Counted from the stretch's first letter, positions 50,762 through 61,216 are shown. The stretch is DNA of 64,000 nucleotides from an uncultured Bacteroides sp. (GCA_958453305.1 CAUDXH010000009.1:12085-76084), one strand, 5' to 3'. Notes: generated from the letters alone by a model not told the origin. Numbers and translations are program-made.

Positions 50762-50989
50762 TCACGTCTGGATCATAAGGGCAATCCTTGCGGAAGGACT
50801 GAATATATTCCTGCGTCCAAGAAGCTGTTTACACAAGCCTATAGCTTTTGCCATACGTTCAAACGGAAACACTGAGTGAAGCATGCCAAGTTCACTCTCA
50901 TTAAAAATCTTGCGATATTTTTCCAGAACATCAAATTCTGTAAAGCCCAAAGTAGGGTGAATTTCTGAAATATTTTGTATCTTAGCCAT
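50762..50989 (-). pseudogene. Truncated transposase N-terminus (second insertion sequence)
   Basis: 75 residues from MAKIQNISEIHPTLGF, ending at LMIQT. The segment FPFERMAKAIGLCKQ and LGRRNIFSPSARIALM resembles the N-terminus of IS5/IS1182-like Bacteroides transposases, whose DDE domain would follow. The gene stops 20 bases from the right end of the IS66 element, so the rest was probably lost at that junction. A longer start at 51067 adds residues without family look. Confidence 0.6.
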
Positions 50990-51112
50990 ATCTTTGTTGG
51001 GGTATTTCCCCCATTTTGGATGCCAAACCTTATTTTCGGGAGAATACCTAAAGATACGAAAAAGCAATTCGCAATACTTTATAGTTGTCTAATTATATTT
51101 ACTGAATGTCCC

Positions 51113-51155
51113 TAAAAAAAGAGACCGTAAATTCCTTCACGGAACTTACGGTCTC
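51113..51155 (-). terminator. Terminator of rpoC
   Basis: On the minus strand GAGACCGTAAGTTCC pairs with GGAATTTACGGTCTC, then TTTTTTTAG. A strong Rho-independent terminator 23 bases after the rpoC stop. Confidence 0.9.
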
Positions 51156-51177
51156 CTAAAATCATATGAATGATAGA

Positions 51178-54100
51178 TTATTCTACTTCACTGTAGTCAA
51201 GCACATTCTTTTTGTTTGCCATGATACGGTCGTATTCTTCTTTCGAACCTACCACAATCTTCTCGTATTCACGCTGACCTGTTCCGGCAGGAATCAAGTG
51301 ACCACAAATCACATTTTCCTTCATACCTTCCAAACGGTCAACTTTACCGTTGATAGCAGCTTCATTCAATACTTTCGTTGTTTCCTGGAAAGATGCAGCT
51401 GACATAAAGCTTGAAGTCTGCAATGCAGCACGGGTAATACCTTGAAGAATCTGAGTAGAAGTTGCAGGAACAGCATCACGCACTTCTACCGGCTTCAAGT
51501 CACGGCGTTTCAACATACTGTTCTCATCACGCAACTTACGGGCAGTAACAATCTGACCCGGCTGCAAGTTCTGAGAATCACCAGCATCAACCACCACTTT
51601 CTTACCCCAAATACGGTCATTTTCTTCATTGAACTCAATGCGGTCAATAACCTGCTGTTCAAGGAAGCGAGTATCTCCCGGCTCGTTAATCTGAACCTTA
51701 CGCATCATCTGACGAACGATAATTTCAAAGTGCTTGTCGTTAATCTTCACACCCTGCAGACGATATACGTCCTGAATTTCGTTCACAATATATTCCTGCA
51801 CTGCTGTAGGACCTTTAATCGCCAAGATGTCAGCAGGTGTAATTGCACCGTCAGACAACGGAGTTCCGGCACGTACGTAGTCATTTTCCTGAACCAGAAT
51901 TTGCTTAGACAAAGCAACCAAATACTTACGCACATCACCTGTCTTAGACGTTACAATGATTTCACGGTTACCACGTTTAATCTTACCCATGGTTACTTCA
52001 CCATCGATTTCAGAAACGACAGCAGGATTTGACGGGTTACGTGCTTCAAACAACTCTGTAACACGCGGCAAACCACCGGTAATATCACCAGCCTTACCTA
52101 CGGCACGCGGTATCTTCACAAGAATATCACCGGCTTTAACCGACTGCTTATTCTCAACAACAACGTGACCGCCTACCGGCAAGTTATATGTACGGATTAC
52201 GCCACCGTTTTCATCAGTAATGTGCAATGAAGGCACCTTAGTCTTATCTTTTGATTCGGTGATGATAATTTCACGTAAACCAGTTGCTTCATCTGATTCA
52301 ACCTTATAAGTGACATTCTCAATCACAGCCTCAAAGTCAATCTTACCTGATGCTTCTGTTACGATTACAGCATTAAATGGATCCCACTTTGCGATAAGTT
52401 TTCCTTTTTCTACAATTTCACCATCTGATGCATATAATTTTGAACCATAAGGAACGTTGTGTGTAGAAAGAACAATGCCTGTGTTCACATCAACAAAACG
52501 CAGTTCTGCCAAACGGCCTACTACAATTTTTACCGGTTCACCAGTTTCTTCTACCGTATCTACAGTACGCAGTTCTTCAAATTCCAGACGAGCATTGTTT
52601 TTGGCAACAATACTTGCATTGGCAGCCATGTTACCGGCGATACCTCCGGCGTGGAATGTACGAAGTGTCAACTGTGTACCCGGCTCACCGATAGACTGAG
52701 CTGCGATGACACCAACAGCTTCACCCTTCTGAACCATACGGCTGGTAGCAAGGTTACGGCCATAACATTTTGCACAGACACCCTTCTTCGATTCACAAGT
52801 CAATACCGAACGGATTTCTACGCTCTCAATCGGAGATTTCTCAATCTTCTCAGCGATTGCTTCCGTAATTTCCTCACCTGCTGCAACCAAAAGTTCCCCA
52901 GTTGTAGGATGAATTACGTCGTGTACAGAAACACGTCCTAAGATACGTTCATATAATGTAGCAATGACTTCGTCATTATTCTTCAACGCAGTACATACCA
53001 AGCCACGCAATGTGCCACAGTCTTCTTCGTTGATAATAACATCATGAGAAACGTCAACCAAACGACGAGTCAAGTATCCAGCATCGGCAGTCTTCAACGC
53101 TGTATCGGCAAGACCTTTACGAGCACCGTGGGTAGAAATAAAGTACTCCAATACCGACAAACCTTCCTTAAAGTTAGAAAGAATCGGGTTCTCGATAATC
53201 TGTGCTCCTTCTGCTCCGGCTTTCTGAGGCTTAGCCATCAAACCACGCATACCAGACAACTGACGAATCTGTTCTTTAGAACCACGGGCTCCAGAATCCA
53301 ACATCATGAATACAGAGTTAAATCCTTGATCGTCATTCTTAATAGTCTTGTACAAGATATCAGACAAGTCGCTGTTTACGTGAGTCCATGTATCAATAAC
53401 CTGATTATAACGTTCGTTATCGGTGATGAAACCCATGTTATAGTTCATCATAATCTGTTCGATTTCCTCATTACCACGTTTAACCAGTTCTTCTTTTTCT
53501 TTCGGGATAATAATGTCACCCAAGTTGAACGATAGTCCACCTTCAAATGCCATCTTATAACCTAAGTTCTTGATTCCATCCAAGAACTCGCAGGCACGGG
53601 CTACACCTACAGCTTTAATTACATCGCTAATGATGTCGCGCAATGATTTCTTTGAAATAATCGTATTGATATATCCACATTCTGCCGGTACAATTTCATT
53701 CACAATGATACGACCTACAGAAGTTTCCTTAATCATCTTATCAACGATATTTCCGTTTTCATCCAAATCTTTTGCAATTACGCTAATAATAGCATGAATG
53801 TCTACCTTTCCTTCATTATAAGCAACCAAAGCTTCTTCCGGACCGTAGAAAATCAAGCCCTCACCTTTAGCCCCTTTACGCAGTTTTGTAATATAATACA
53901 AACCAAGTACCATATCCTGTGCAGGAACTGTAATAGGCGCACCGTTTGCAGGGTTCAAGATATTGTGTGCCTGAAGCATCAACATCTGAGCTTCCAATAC
54001 AGCCTCATTACTCAAAGGCAAGTGAACAGCCATCTGGTCACCATCGAAGTCGGCATTAAATGCAGTACATGCCAACGGGTGCAACTGAATAGCCTTACCT

Positions 54101-55464
54101 TCAATCATCTTAGGCTGGAATGCCTGGATACCTAAACGGTGCAGAGTCGGGGCACGGTTCAACAATACCGGATGACCTTTCATTACATGTTCCAGAATAT
54201 CCCAAATCACCGGTTCTTTACGATCTACGATCTTCTTCGCAGACTTAACCGTCTTAACAATACCGCGTTCAATCAATTTACGGATGATAAACGGTTTGTA
54301 CAATTCGGCAGCCATCAACTTAGGAATACCGCATTCGCCCATCTTCAATTCAGGACCAACGACAATAACCGAACGTGCAGAATAGTCAACACGCTTACCC
54401 AACAAGTTCTGACGGAAACGTCCTTGCTTACCCTTCAAGCTATCTGAAAGAGATTTCAACGGACGGTTAGCGTCAGTCTTTACTGCGCTTGATTTACGTG
54501 AGTTATCGAAGAGCGAATCAACAGCTTCCTGCAACATACGCTTTTCATTACGCAAGATTACTTCCGGAGCCTTGATTTCAATCAAACGTTTCAAGCGGTT
54601 ATTACGGATAATAACGCGACGATACAAGTCATTTAAGTCAGAAGTAGCAAAGCGTCCACCATCCAATGGAACCAACGGACGAAGTTCAGGCGGAATCACC
54701 GGAACAATTCGTACAATCATCCATTCAGGCTTGTTGCGCCCACGCGAAGCACGGAAAGACTCAACGACCTGAAGTCGCTTTAATGCTTCATTTTTACGCT
54801 GCTGTGAAGAGTCATTGTTCGCCTTATGACGCAATTCATATGAAAGCGCATCAAGGTCAAGTCCAACCAGCAGGTCGTAGATAGCTTCTGCACCCATCTT
54901 AGCAATAAACTTGTTAGGGTCGCTATCTTCAAGGAACTGATTGTCTCTTGGAAGAGCATCCAGAATATCCAAATATTCTTCTTCAGACAATAAGTCGTAT
55001 TTATTGATGCCGTCTTCAGCCTTTATACCCGGCTGAATAACAACATAACGTTCGTAATAGATAATAGCATCAAGTTTCTTTGTCGGCAAGCCCAGCAAAT
55101 AGCCAATCTTGTTCGGCAAAGAACGGAAATACCAGATATGTGCAACCGGTACAACCAGCTGAATGTGTCCGCTACGTTCACGGCGTACTTTCTTTTCAGT
55201 CACTTCTACGCCGCATCGGTCACAGACAATACCTTTATAGCGAATACGTTTATATTTACCACAATGGCATTCATAGTCTTTTACCGGTCCGAAGATACGT
55301 TCACAGAACAAACCATCACGCTCAGGTTTGTAAGTACGGTAGTTGATAGTTTCAGGTTTCAGGACTTCACCAAATGAGTTCTCTAAAATCTCTTCTGGTG
55401 ATGCCAACCCGATGGTAATCTTCGAGAAATTACTTTTTATCTTAGTATCTTTTCTAAAAGCCAT
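51178..55464 (-). CDS. rpoC: DNA-directed RNA polymerase subunit beta'
   Basis: 1428 residues, the usual length in Bacteroides. The N-terminal zinc finger has the CHCGKYKR..VCDRCGVEV cysteines (about 65-90). The catalytic NADFDGDQM is at 470-478, and the second zinc cluster CESKKGVCAKCYGRN is present. It forms the active site clamp with RpoB. It is the last gene of the operon, 122 bases after rpoB, and ends at a strong terminator. Confidence 0.98.
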   Translation of the reverse strand: MAFRKDTKIKSNFSKITIGLASPEEILENSFGEVLKPETINYRTYKPERDGLFCERIFGPVKDYECHCGKYKRIRYKGIVCDRCGVEVTEKKVRRERSGHIQLVVPVAHIWYFRSLPNKIGYLLGLPTKKLDAIIYYERYVVIQPGIKAEDGINKYDLLSEEEYLDILDALPRDNQFLEDSDPNKFIAKMGAEAIYDLLVGLDLDALSYELRHKANNDSSQQRKNEALKRLQVVESFRASRGRNKPEWMIVRIVPVIPPELRPLVPLDGGRFATSDLNDLYRRVIIRNNRLKRLIEIKAPEVILRNEKRMLQEAVDSLFDNSRKSSAVKTDANRPLKSLSDSLKGKQGRFRQNLLGKRVDYSARSVIVVGPELKMGECGIPKLMAAELYKPFIIRKLIERGIVKTVKSAKKIVDRKEPVIWDILEHVMKGHPVLLNRAPTLHRLGIQAFQPKMIEGKAIQLHPLACTAFNADFDGDQMAVHLPLSNEAVLEAQMLMLQAHNILNPANGAPITVPAQDMVLGLYYITKLRKGAKGEGLIFYGPEEALVAYNEGKVDIHAIISVIAKDLDENGNIVDKMIKETSVGRIIVNEIVPAECGYINTIISKKSLRDIISDVIKAVGVARACEFLDGIKNLGYKMAFEGGLSFNLGDIIIPKEKEELVKRGNEEIEQIMMNYNMGFITDNERYNQVIDTWTHVNSDLSDILYKTIKNDDQGFNSVFMMLDSGARGSKEQIRQLSGMRGLMAKPQKAGAEGAQIIENPILSNFKEGLSVLEYFISTHGARKGLADTALKTADAGYLTRRLVDVSHDVIINEEDCGTLRGLVCTALKNNDEVIATLYERILGRVSVHDVIHPTTGELLVAAGEEITEAIAEKIEKSPIESVEIRSVLTCESKKGVCAKCYGRNLATSRMVQKGEAVGVIAAQSIGEPGTQLTLRTFHAGGIAGNMAANASIVAKNNARLEFEELRTVDTVEETGEPVKIVVGRLAELRFVDVNTGIVLSTHNVPYGSKLYASDGEIVEKGKLIAKWDPFNAVIVTEASGKIDFEAVIENVTYKVESDEATGLREIIITESKDKTKVPSLHITDENGGVIRTYNLPVGGHVVVENKQSVKAGDILVKIPRAVGKAGDITGGLPRVTELFEARNPSNPAVVSEIDGEVTMGKIKRGNREIIVTSKTGDVRKYLVALSKQILVQENDYVRAGTPLSDGAITPADILAIKGPTAVQEYIVNEIQDVYRLQGVKINDKHFEIIVRQMMRKVQINEPGDTRFLEQQVIDRIEFNEENDRIWGKKVVVDAGDSQNLQPGQIVTARKLRDENSMLKRRDLKPVEVRDAVPATSTQILQGITRAALQTSSFMSAASFQETTKVLNEAAINGKVDRLEGMKENVICGHLIPAGTGQREYEKIVVGSKEEYDRIMANKKNVLDYSEVE

Positions 55465-55586
55465 ACTTTATGTTTTATAATAATGAAGTATTAACAGTGA
55501 AGAATGAAAGAACGTATAACGAAAAGCTAAAACAGAATCTGTATACAAGAGTTCTATTTTTCATCTTTCATTCCTCACTAAAAGTT

Positions 55587-58500
55587 TTATTCCAGTGTAA
55601 TGCTCAGGCAGAGACCTCTCAACTCATGAAGTAATACATTCAGAGACTCAGGAATGCCCGGAGTAGGCATCGGTTCTCCCTTAACGATAGCTTCATATGC
55701 CTTAGAACGTCCTACAACATCATCTGACTTAATGGTCAAGATTTCCTGAAGAACATGAGCTGCACCGAATGCTTCGATAGCCCAAACCTCCATTTCTCCG
55801 AAACGCTGACCACCAAACTGAGCTTTACCACCCAAAGGCTGCTGAGTAATCAAAGAATACGGACCGATAGAACGTGCGTGCATCTTATCTTCAACCATGT
55901 GGCCCAGCTTCAACATATAAGTTACACCTACAGTTGCCGGCTGGTCGAATTGCTCGCCTGTACCTCCATCATACAGATAAGTTTTACAGTAACGCGGCAA
56001 TCCAGCCTTATCTGTCCACTTATCCAAATCGTCTAATGTAGCACCGTCGAAAATAGGAGTCGCAAACTTAACACCCAACTCTTTTCCGGCGCGGCCTAAT
56101 ACAGCTTCGAAAATCTGACCGATGTTCATACGAGAAGGCACACCCAACGGATTCAACACAATATCAACCGGTGTACCATCTGCCAAGAACGGCATGTCTT
56201 CCTGACGAACTACACGTGAAACAATACCCTTATTTCCGTGACGACCTGCCATCTTATCACCCACACCAATCTTACGCTTCTTGGCAATATAAACTTTAGC
56301 CATCTGAATAATACCTGAAGGTAATTCGTCACCGATTGTCAAAGCAAATTTCTTACGCTTCAACTCAGCTTCCAGCTCCTTATACTTCTTCAAGTAATTC
56401 ATAACCAAGTCACGGATCATATCATTTTTATGAGCATCGGTTGTCCATTTGCTCAACTGAATGATTGTGTAATCCAACACTTCCAGATCACGTTTTGTAA
56501 ACTTAGCACCCTTGGCAATTACTTCTGTTCCTAAATAATCTTTTACGCCCTGAGAAACTTTATCATTAGTCAAGACCAACAATTTATTAATCAGAACATC
56601 TTTTAAGACAGCTGCCTTTTCTTCAAATTCTTCATTCAATTTCGGAAGAATTGCTTTATCTGCATTCTTCTCGCTACGGCTCTTGATTACACGCGAATAT
56701 AATTTTTTGTCAATAACTACGCCACGCAATGAAGGAGAAGCTTTCAATGAAGCATCTTTAACGTCACCAGCCTTGTCACCAAAGATAGCACGCAACAGTT
56801 TTTCTTCAGGAGAAGGATCTGATTCCCCTTTCGGAGTAATCTTACCAATCAAAATGTCTCCCGGCTCAATGCGAGCACCGATACGCACAATACCGTTTTC
56901 ATCCAAGTCTTTTGTTGCTTCTTCACTTACATTCGGAATATCTGAAGTAAGTTCTTCCATACCACGTTTGGTTTCACGAACCTCCAGAATATATTCATCA
57001 ACATGTACAGAAGTCAACAAATCTTCACGAACCACGCGCTCATTCAGCACGATAGCATCCTCATAGTTATATCCCTTCCAAGGCATGTAAGCAACCAGCA
57101 AGTTCTTACCTAATGCCAACTCACCGTTTGCAGTAGAATAACCTTCAGTGAGGATATCTCCTTTTTTGACACGCTGACCAGCCTCACATATCGGACGCAA
57201 GTCAATAGTCATGCTTTGGTTCGTCTTGCGGAACTTCGGAATACGGTACTCTTTCAATGCAGGCTCAAAGCTTACAAACTCTTCGTCTTCTGTACGGTCA
57301 TACAAAATACGGATTGTAGTAGCATCTACAAAATCAATCACACCGTCACCTTCTGCAGCAATCTGGGTACGAGAATCCTCACATAATTGTTTCTCGATAC
57401 CAGTACCAACAATCGGTGCTTCCGTTCTCAACAAAGGTACTGCCTGGCGCATCATGTTAGAACCCATCAACGCACGGTTAGCGTCATCATGTTCAAGGAA
57501 CGGGATCAAAGATGCTGCTATAGAAGCAATCTGCTGAGGAGCTACGTCCATCAACTCTACCTGATCCGGAGTTACAACCGGATAATCGGCATCACGACGG
57601 GCTTTTACTTTTTCACGGATAAATGTACCGTCATCATTCAAAGGTGCATTACCCTGTGCAATAATCTTATCTTCCTCCTCTTCAGCAGACAAGTACTCGA
57701 TACCTTCCGGTGACAAGTCAACCACTGAATCTTTTACCTTACGATAAGGAGTTACAATAAAGCCAAGATCGTTAATCTTCGCATAGACACACAAAGAAGA
57801 AATCAAACCAATGTTCGGACCTTCAGGTGTTTCAATCGGACACAAACGTCCATAATGAGTATAGTGTACGTCTCGCACTTCGAAACCAGCACGGTCACGT
57901 GACAAACCACCAGGACCCAGAGCCGACAGACGACGCTTATGCGTAATTTCAGCCAATGGGTTGGTTTGGTCCATAAACTGTGACAAGGCATTGGTACCAA
58001 AGAATGAGTTGATAACCGAAGAAATAGTCTTCGCATTAATCAAGTCAATCGGAGTGAAGACTTCATTATCGCGAACATTCATACGCTCACGAATCGTACG
58101 CGACATACGTGCCAAACCAATAGCAAACTGGTTTGATAGCTGTTCGCCCACAGTACGTACACGACGGTTACTTAAGTGGTCGATATCATCCACATCTGCC
58201 TTTGAGTTAATCAACTCAATGAGATACTTGATGATTTCGATAATATCTTGTTTTGTCAATACTCTGACATCCATCGGTGTATCCAAGTTCAACTTTTTGT
58301 TGATACGATAACGTCCGACATCTCCCAAATCATAACGCTTTTCAGAGAAGAACAGGTTGTTAATAACTTCTCTTGCACTGGCGTCATCCGCCGGGTCTGC
58401 GTTACGCAACTGACGGTAGATATATAAAACCGCTTCCTTCTCCGAGTTACTCGGGTCTTTCTGCAGAGTATTAAATATAATAGAATAATCCGAAGCATTT

Positions 58501-59399
58501 GCCTCCTCGTTATGCACAAGGATATTCTGAACTCCAGATTCGATAATCATATCGATATGCTCCGGTTCAAGAATCGTTTCACGGTCAATAATGACTTCGT
58601 TACGTTCAATAGAAACTACTTCACCGGTATCTTCATCAACGAAATCTTCTGTCCATGTTTTCAGTACACGCGCAGCCAGTTTACGACCGAGAACTTTCTT
58701 CAGATTTGCCTTGTTTACTTTAAGGTCTTCAGCCAAGTTAAAGATTTCAAGAATATCTTTATCATTCTCAAAACCTACAGCTCTCAACAAAGTAGTAACA
58801 GGCAATTTTTTCTTACGGTCAATATATGCATACATCACATTGTTAATGTCTGTAGCAAACTCAATCCAAGACCCTTTAAAAGGAATGATACGAGCAGAAT
58901 ACAGTTTTGTTCCATTAGCATGGATGCTTTGTCCAAAGAATACACCCGGAGAACGATGCAACTGAGAAACGACAACACGCTCAGCACCGTTTATAACAAA
59001 AGTACCTTTCGGAGTCATATACGGGATAGGACCTAAATAAACATCCTGAATAACCGTATCAAAGTCTTCGTGATCGGGGTCGGTACAATAAAGCTTCAAT
59101 TTAGCTTTCAAGGGGACACTATAAGTCAATCCACGCTCTAAGCAATCATCAATCGTATAGTGAGGCGGATCGATATAATAGTCAAGGAACTCGAGCACGA
59201 AGTTGTTACGCGTATCAGCAATAGGGAAATTCTCCGCAAATACTTTGAACAGGCCATCGTTCTTTCGTTTTTCAGGCGGGGTATCTAATTGTAAAAAGTC
59301 TTGAAATGACTTCAATTGCACTTCCAAGAAATCCGGATACTGCATCGGATTCTTAATAGAAGCAAAGTTAATTCGTTGATTTTGATTGTTTGAAGACAT
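55587..59399 (-). CDS. rpoB: DNA-directed RNA polymerase subunit beta
   Basis: 1270 residues from MSSNNQNQRINF (59399); an in-frame ATG at 59426 adds 9 residues not typical of the family. The rifampicin region LSQFMDQTNPLAEITHKRRL retains wild-type Gln, Asp, His and Ser at the E. coli positions 513, 516, 526 and 531. GPGGLSRDRAGFEVRD and CPIETPEGPNIGLI follow. Upstream lies rplL with a terminator-like hairpin between them. Confidence 0.98.
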   Translation of the reverse strand: MSSNNQNQRINFASIKNPMQYPDFLEVQLKSFQDFLQLDTPPEKRKNDGLFKVFAENFPIADTRNNFVLEFLDYYIDPPHYTIDDCLERGLTYSVPLKAKLKLYCTDPDHEDFDTVIQDVYLGPIPYMTPKGTFVINGAERVVVSQLHRSPGVFFGQSIHANGTKLYSARIIPFKGSWIEFATDINNVMYAYIDRKKKLPVTTLLRAVGFENDKDILEIFNLAEDLKVNKANLKKVLGRKLAARVLKTWTEDFVDEDTGEVVSIERNEVIIDRETILEPEHIDMIIESGVQNILVHNEEANASDYSIIFNTLQKDPSNSEKEAVLYIYRQLRNADPADDASAREVINNLFFSEKRYDLGDVGRYRINKKLNLDTPMDVRVLTKQDIIEIIKYLIELINSKADVDDIDHLSNRRVRTVGEQLSNQFAIGLARMSRTIRERMNVRDNEVFTPIDLINAKTISSVINSFFGTNALSQFMDQTNPLAEITHKRRLSALGPGGLSRDRAGFEVRDVHYTHYGRLCPIETPEGPNIGLISSLCVYAKINDLGFIVTPYRKVKDSVVDLSPEGIEYLSAEEEEDKIIAQGNAPLNDDGTFIREKVKARRDADYPVVTPDQVELMDVAPQQIASIAASLIPFLEHDDANRALMGSNMMRQAVPLLRTEAPIVGTGIEKQLCEDSRTQIAAEGDGVIDFVDATTIRILYDRTEDEEFVSFEPALKEYRIPKFRKTNQSMTIDLRPICEAGQRVKKGDILTEGYSTANGELALGKNLLVAYMPWKGYNYEDAIVLNERVVREDLLTSVHVDEYILEVRETKRGMEELTSDIPNVSEEATKDLDENGIVRIGARIEPGDILIGKITPKGESDPSPEEKLLRAIFGDKAGDVKDASLKASPSLRGVVIDKKLYSRVIKSRSEKNADKAILPKLNEEFEEKAAVLKDVLINKLLVLTNDKVSQGVKDYLGTEVIAKGAKFTKRDLEVLDYTIIQLSKWTTDAHKNDMIRDLVMNYLKKYKELEAELKRKKFALTIGDELPSGIIQMAKVYIAKKRKIGVGDKMAGRHGNKGIVSRVVRQEDMPFLADGTPVDIVLNPLGVPSRMNIGQIFEAVLGRAGKELGVKFATPIFDGATLDDLDKWTDKAGLPRYCKTYLYDGGTGEQFDQPATVGVTYMLKLGHMVEDKMHARSIGPYSLITQQPLGGKAQFGGQRFGEMEVWAIEAFGAAHVLQEILTIKSDDVVGRSKAYEAIVKGEPMPTPGIPESLNVLLHELRGLCLSITLE

Positions 59400-59445
59400 C
59401 TGTATGGAGTATTTAGTATTTGTCAACTTAATATAGACGCAAAAA

Positions 59446-59479
59446 GGTTAAGAATCCTCTTCTAAGAGGACTCTTAACC
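59446..59479 (-). terminator. Terminator-like attenuator between rplL and rpoB
   Basis: The minus strand reads GGTTAAGAGTCCTCTT, a 2-base turn, then AAGAGGATTCTTAACC and TTTTTG, a long hairpin with one mismatch and a U-tract. It is positioned to reduce transcription of rpoBC relative to the ribosomal protein genes. Confidence 0.85.
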
Positions 59480-59504
59480 GAAATACCTGATTTACAGGAT
59501 AATC

Positions 59505-59882
59505 TTATTTAAGTTCAACTTCAGCTCCAGCTTCTTCCAAAGTTTTCTTCAATGATTCAGCTTCGTCTTTAGCCAAACCTTCTTTAACTACGCTAGGAGC
59601 ACCGTCAACCATGTCTTTTGCTTCTTTCAAGCCAAGACCACAAGCTTCTTTAACGGCTTTAACAACCTGCAATTTAGCAGCACCTGCGCTCTTCAAAACT
59701 ACATCGAATGAAGTTTTTTCTTCAGCAGCAGCTGCACCAGCAGCAGCAGGGCCAGCAGCAACAGCTACAGCTGCAGCAGCAGGTTCAATACCGTATTCTT
59801 CTTTAAGGATAGTTGCAAGTTCATTAACTTCTTTTACTGTCAAGTTAACTAATTGTTCTGCAAAAGCTTTCAAATCTGCCAT
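59505..59882 (-). CDS. rplL: 50S ribosomal protein L7/L12
   Basis: 125 residues. The N-terminal dimerisation helices (LVNLTVKEVNELATILKEEYG), an Ala-rich hinge (about 33-55) and the C-terminal domain with KTSFDVVLKSAGAAKLQVVK and GLGLKEAKDMVDGAP are all present. It forms the flexible stalk that recruits translation GTPases. It lies 85 bases after rplJ. Confidence 0.98.
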   Translation of the reverse strand: MADLKAFAEQLVNLTVKEVNELATILKEEYGIEPAAAAVAVAAGPAAAGAAAAEEKTSFDVVLKSAGAAKLQVVKAVKEACGLGLKEAKDMVDGAPSVVKEGLAKDEAESLKKTLEEAGAEVELK

Positions 59883-59967
59883 TTTTGTATGATTTTAATT
59901 GTTTATTACTAATTGAAATTTAAAGTTGTTTGATTTCTTAACCTGGTGAACGATTTTGTTATTTAAA

Positions 59968-60486
59968 TTATTCTGCGCGTTCGCCCAAAGTTTTAAGAAC
60001 CCCATGAATGGTGTTTCCACCAGATTGAAGAGCAGAGATAACGTTCTTCGCAGGAGACTGCAACAGAGCAACAATATCTGCGATAACTTCGTTCTTACTC
60101 TTAATAGTAGCAAGAGCTTCTAACTGATCAGCACCTACATAGAATCCTTCTTCTGCATAAGCAGCTTTCAATGCAGGAACACCGTCTTTGTACTCTTTCA
60201 ACAATTTAGCAGGAGCATTAGCTACCTCGCTGAACATTACTGAAGTTGTACCTTTCAGAGAGTCGAACAAAGGAGAATAATCTACATTGTCCATGCTCAT
60301 CAGTGCTTTATGAAGCAAAGAGTTTTTTACAACTACCAACTTGATACCAGCTTTAAAGCATTTTCTACGCAATTCACTTGTTTTAGCTGCATCCATTGCA
60401 GTAGTATCAACCAAGTAAAAATGTCCGTATTGCTTTACGGTATCAGCTAATTGACCTATAATTACGCCTTTATCTTCCTTTCTCAT
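59968..60486 (-). CDS. rplJ: 50S ribosomal protein L10
   Basis: 172 residues. LVDTTAMDAAKTSELRRKCFKAGIKLVVVKNSLLHKAL is the conserved N-terminal region in part, and the C-terminal helix anchors L7/L12 dimers. Only 15 bases separate it from rplA, so there is no room for a separate L10 leader in this gap. Confidence 0.97.
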   Translation of the reverse strand: MRKEDKGVIIGQLADTVKQYGHFYLVDTTAMDAAKTSELRRKCFKAGIKLVVVKNSLLHKALMSMDNVDYSPLFDSLKGTTSVMFSEVANAPAKLLKEYKDGVPALKAAYAEEGFYVGADQLEALATIKSKNEVIADIVALLQSPAKNVISALQSGGNTIHGVLKTLGERAE

Positions 60487-60501
60487 GATTTCCTCCTAAT
60501 T

Positions 60502-61200
60502 TTAGATTTCTTCTACTGATTTCGGGTCGATTTTAACACCCGCACTCATTGTACTTGAAAGATAAATGCTCTTAATATAAGTACCTTTAGCTGTGGTCGG
60601 TTTCAATTTAATGATAGTAGCGATAAATTCTTTCGCATTTTCACGAATCTGTTCTGCAGTGAAAGATACCTTACCGATTGATGTATGAACAATACCTGTC
60701 TTATCAACCTTAAAGTCAATCTTACCTTGCTTAACTTCCTTAACAGCCTTAGCTACATCCATAGTTACAGTACCACTCTTCGGATTCGGCATCAATCCAC
60801 GAGGACCAAGAACACGACCCAAAGCACCGATCTTACCCATGATAGACGGCATTGTAATGATTACATCAATATCAGTCCATCCACCTTTGATCTTTTCAAT
60901 ATATTCATCAAGACCAACATAGTCAGCACCAGCTTCTTTTGCAGCAGCTTCAGCATCAGGTGTACACAGAACCAAAACACGCACTTGCTTACCTGTTCCG
61001 TGAGGCAGTGAAACTACACCACGAACCATCTGGTTAGCTTTACGAGGGTCTACACCTAAACGTACGTCAATATCTAATGAAGCATCAAACTTAGAAAAAG
61101 TAATATCTTTAACTAACTGTGCAGCTTCTTTCAGTGAGTATGCTTTCCCTGCTTCAATTTTTTCTGCAGCCAACTTTTGATTTTTTGTCAGTTTACCCAT
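60502..61200 (-). CDS. rplA: 50S ribosomal protein L1
   Basis: 232 residues from MGKLTKNQ; two codons (MI) upstream also read in frame. Two-domain L1 fold with VDIDVRLGVDPRKANQMVRG-type N-domain, LGPRGLMPNPKSGTVT (the family signature) and TYIKSIYLSSTMSAGVKID at the end. It binds 23S rRNA and moves deacylated tRNA. It follows rplK after 16 bases. Confidence 0.98.
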   Translation of the reverse strand: MGKLTKNQKLAAEKIEAGKAYSLKEAAQLVKDITFSKFDASLDIDVRLGVDPRKANQMVRGVVSLPHGTGKQVRVLVLCTPDAEAAAKEAGADYVGLDEYIEKIKGGWTDIDVIITMPSIMGKIGALGRVLGPRGLMPNPKSGTVTMDVAKAVKEVKQGKIDFKVDKTGIVHTSIGKVSFTAEQIRENAKEFIATIIKLKPTTAKGTYIKSIYLSSTMSAGVKIDPKSVEEI

Positions 61201-61216
61201 TATCAATTGAAGTTAA

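Noticed and set aside
51442..53535. Long plus-strand open frames opposite rpoC
   Set aside because: Shadows of a highly conserved gene; translated sequence rich in Asn, Thr and Phe without domain features.
55465..55586. Possible separate gene or promoter between rpoB and rpoC
   Set aside because: Only a loose inverted repeat (AGTGAAGAATGAAAG against CTTTCATTCCTCACT) was seen; it resembles common spacer repeats.
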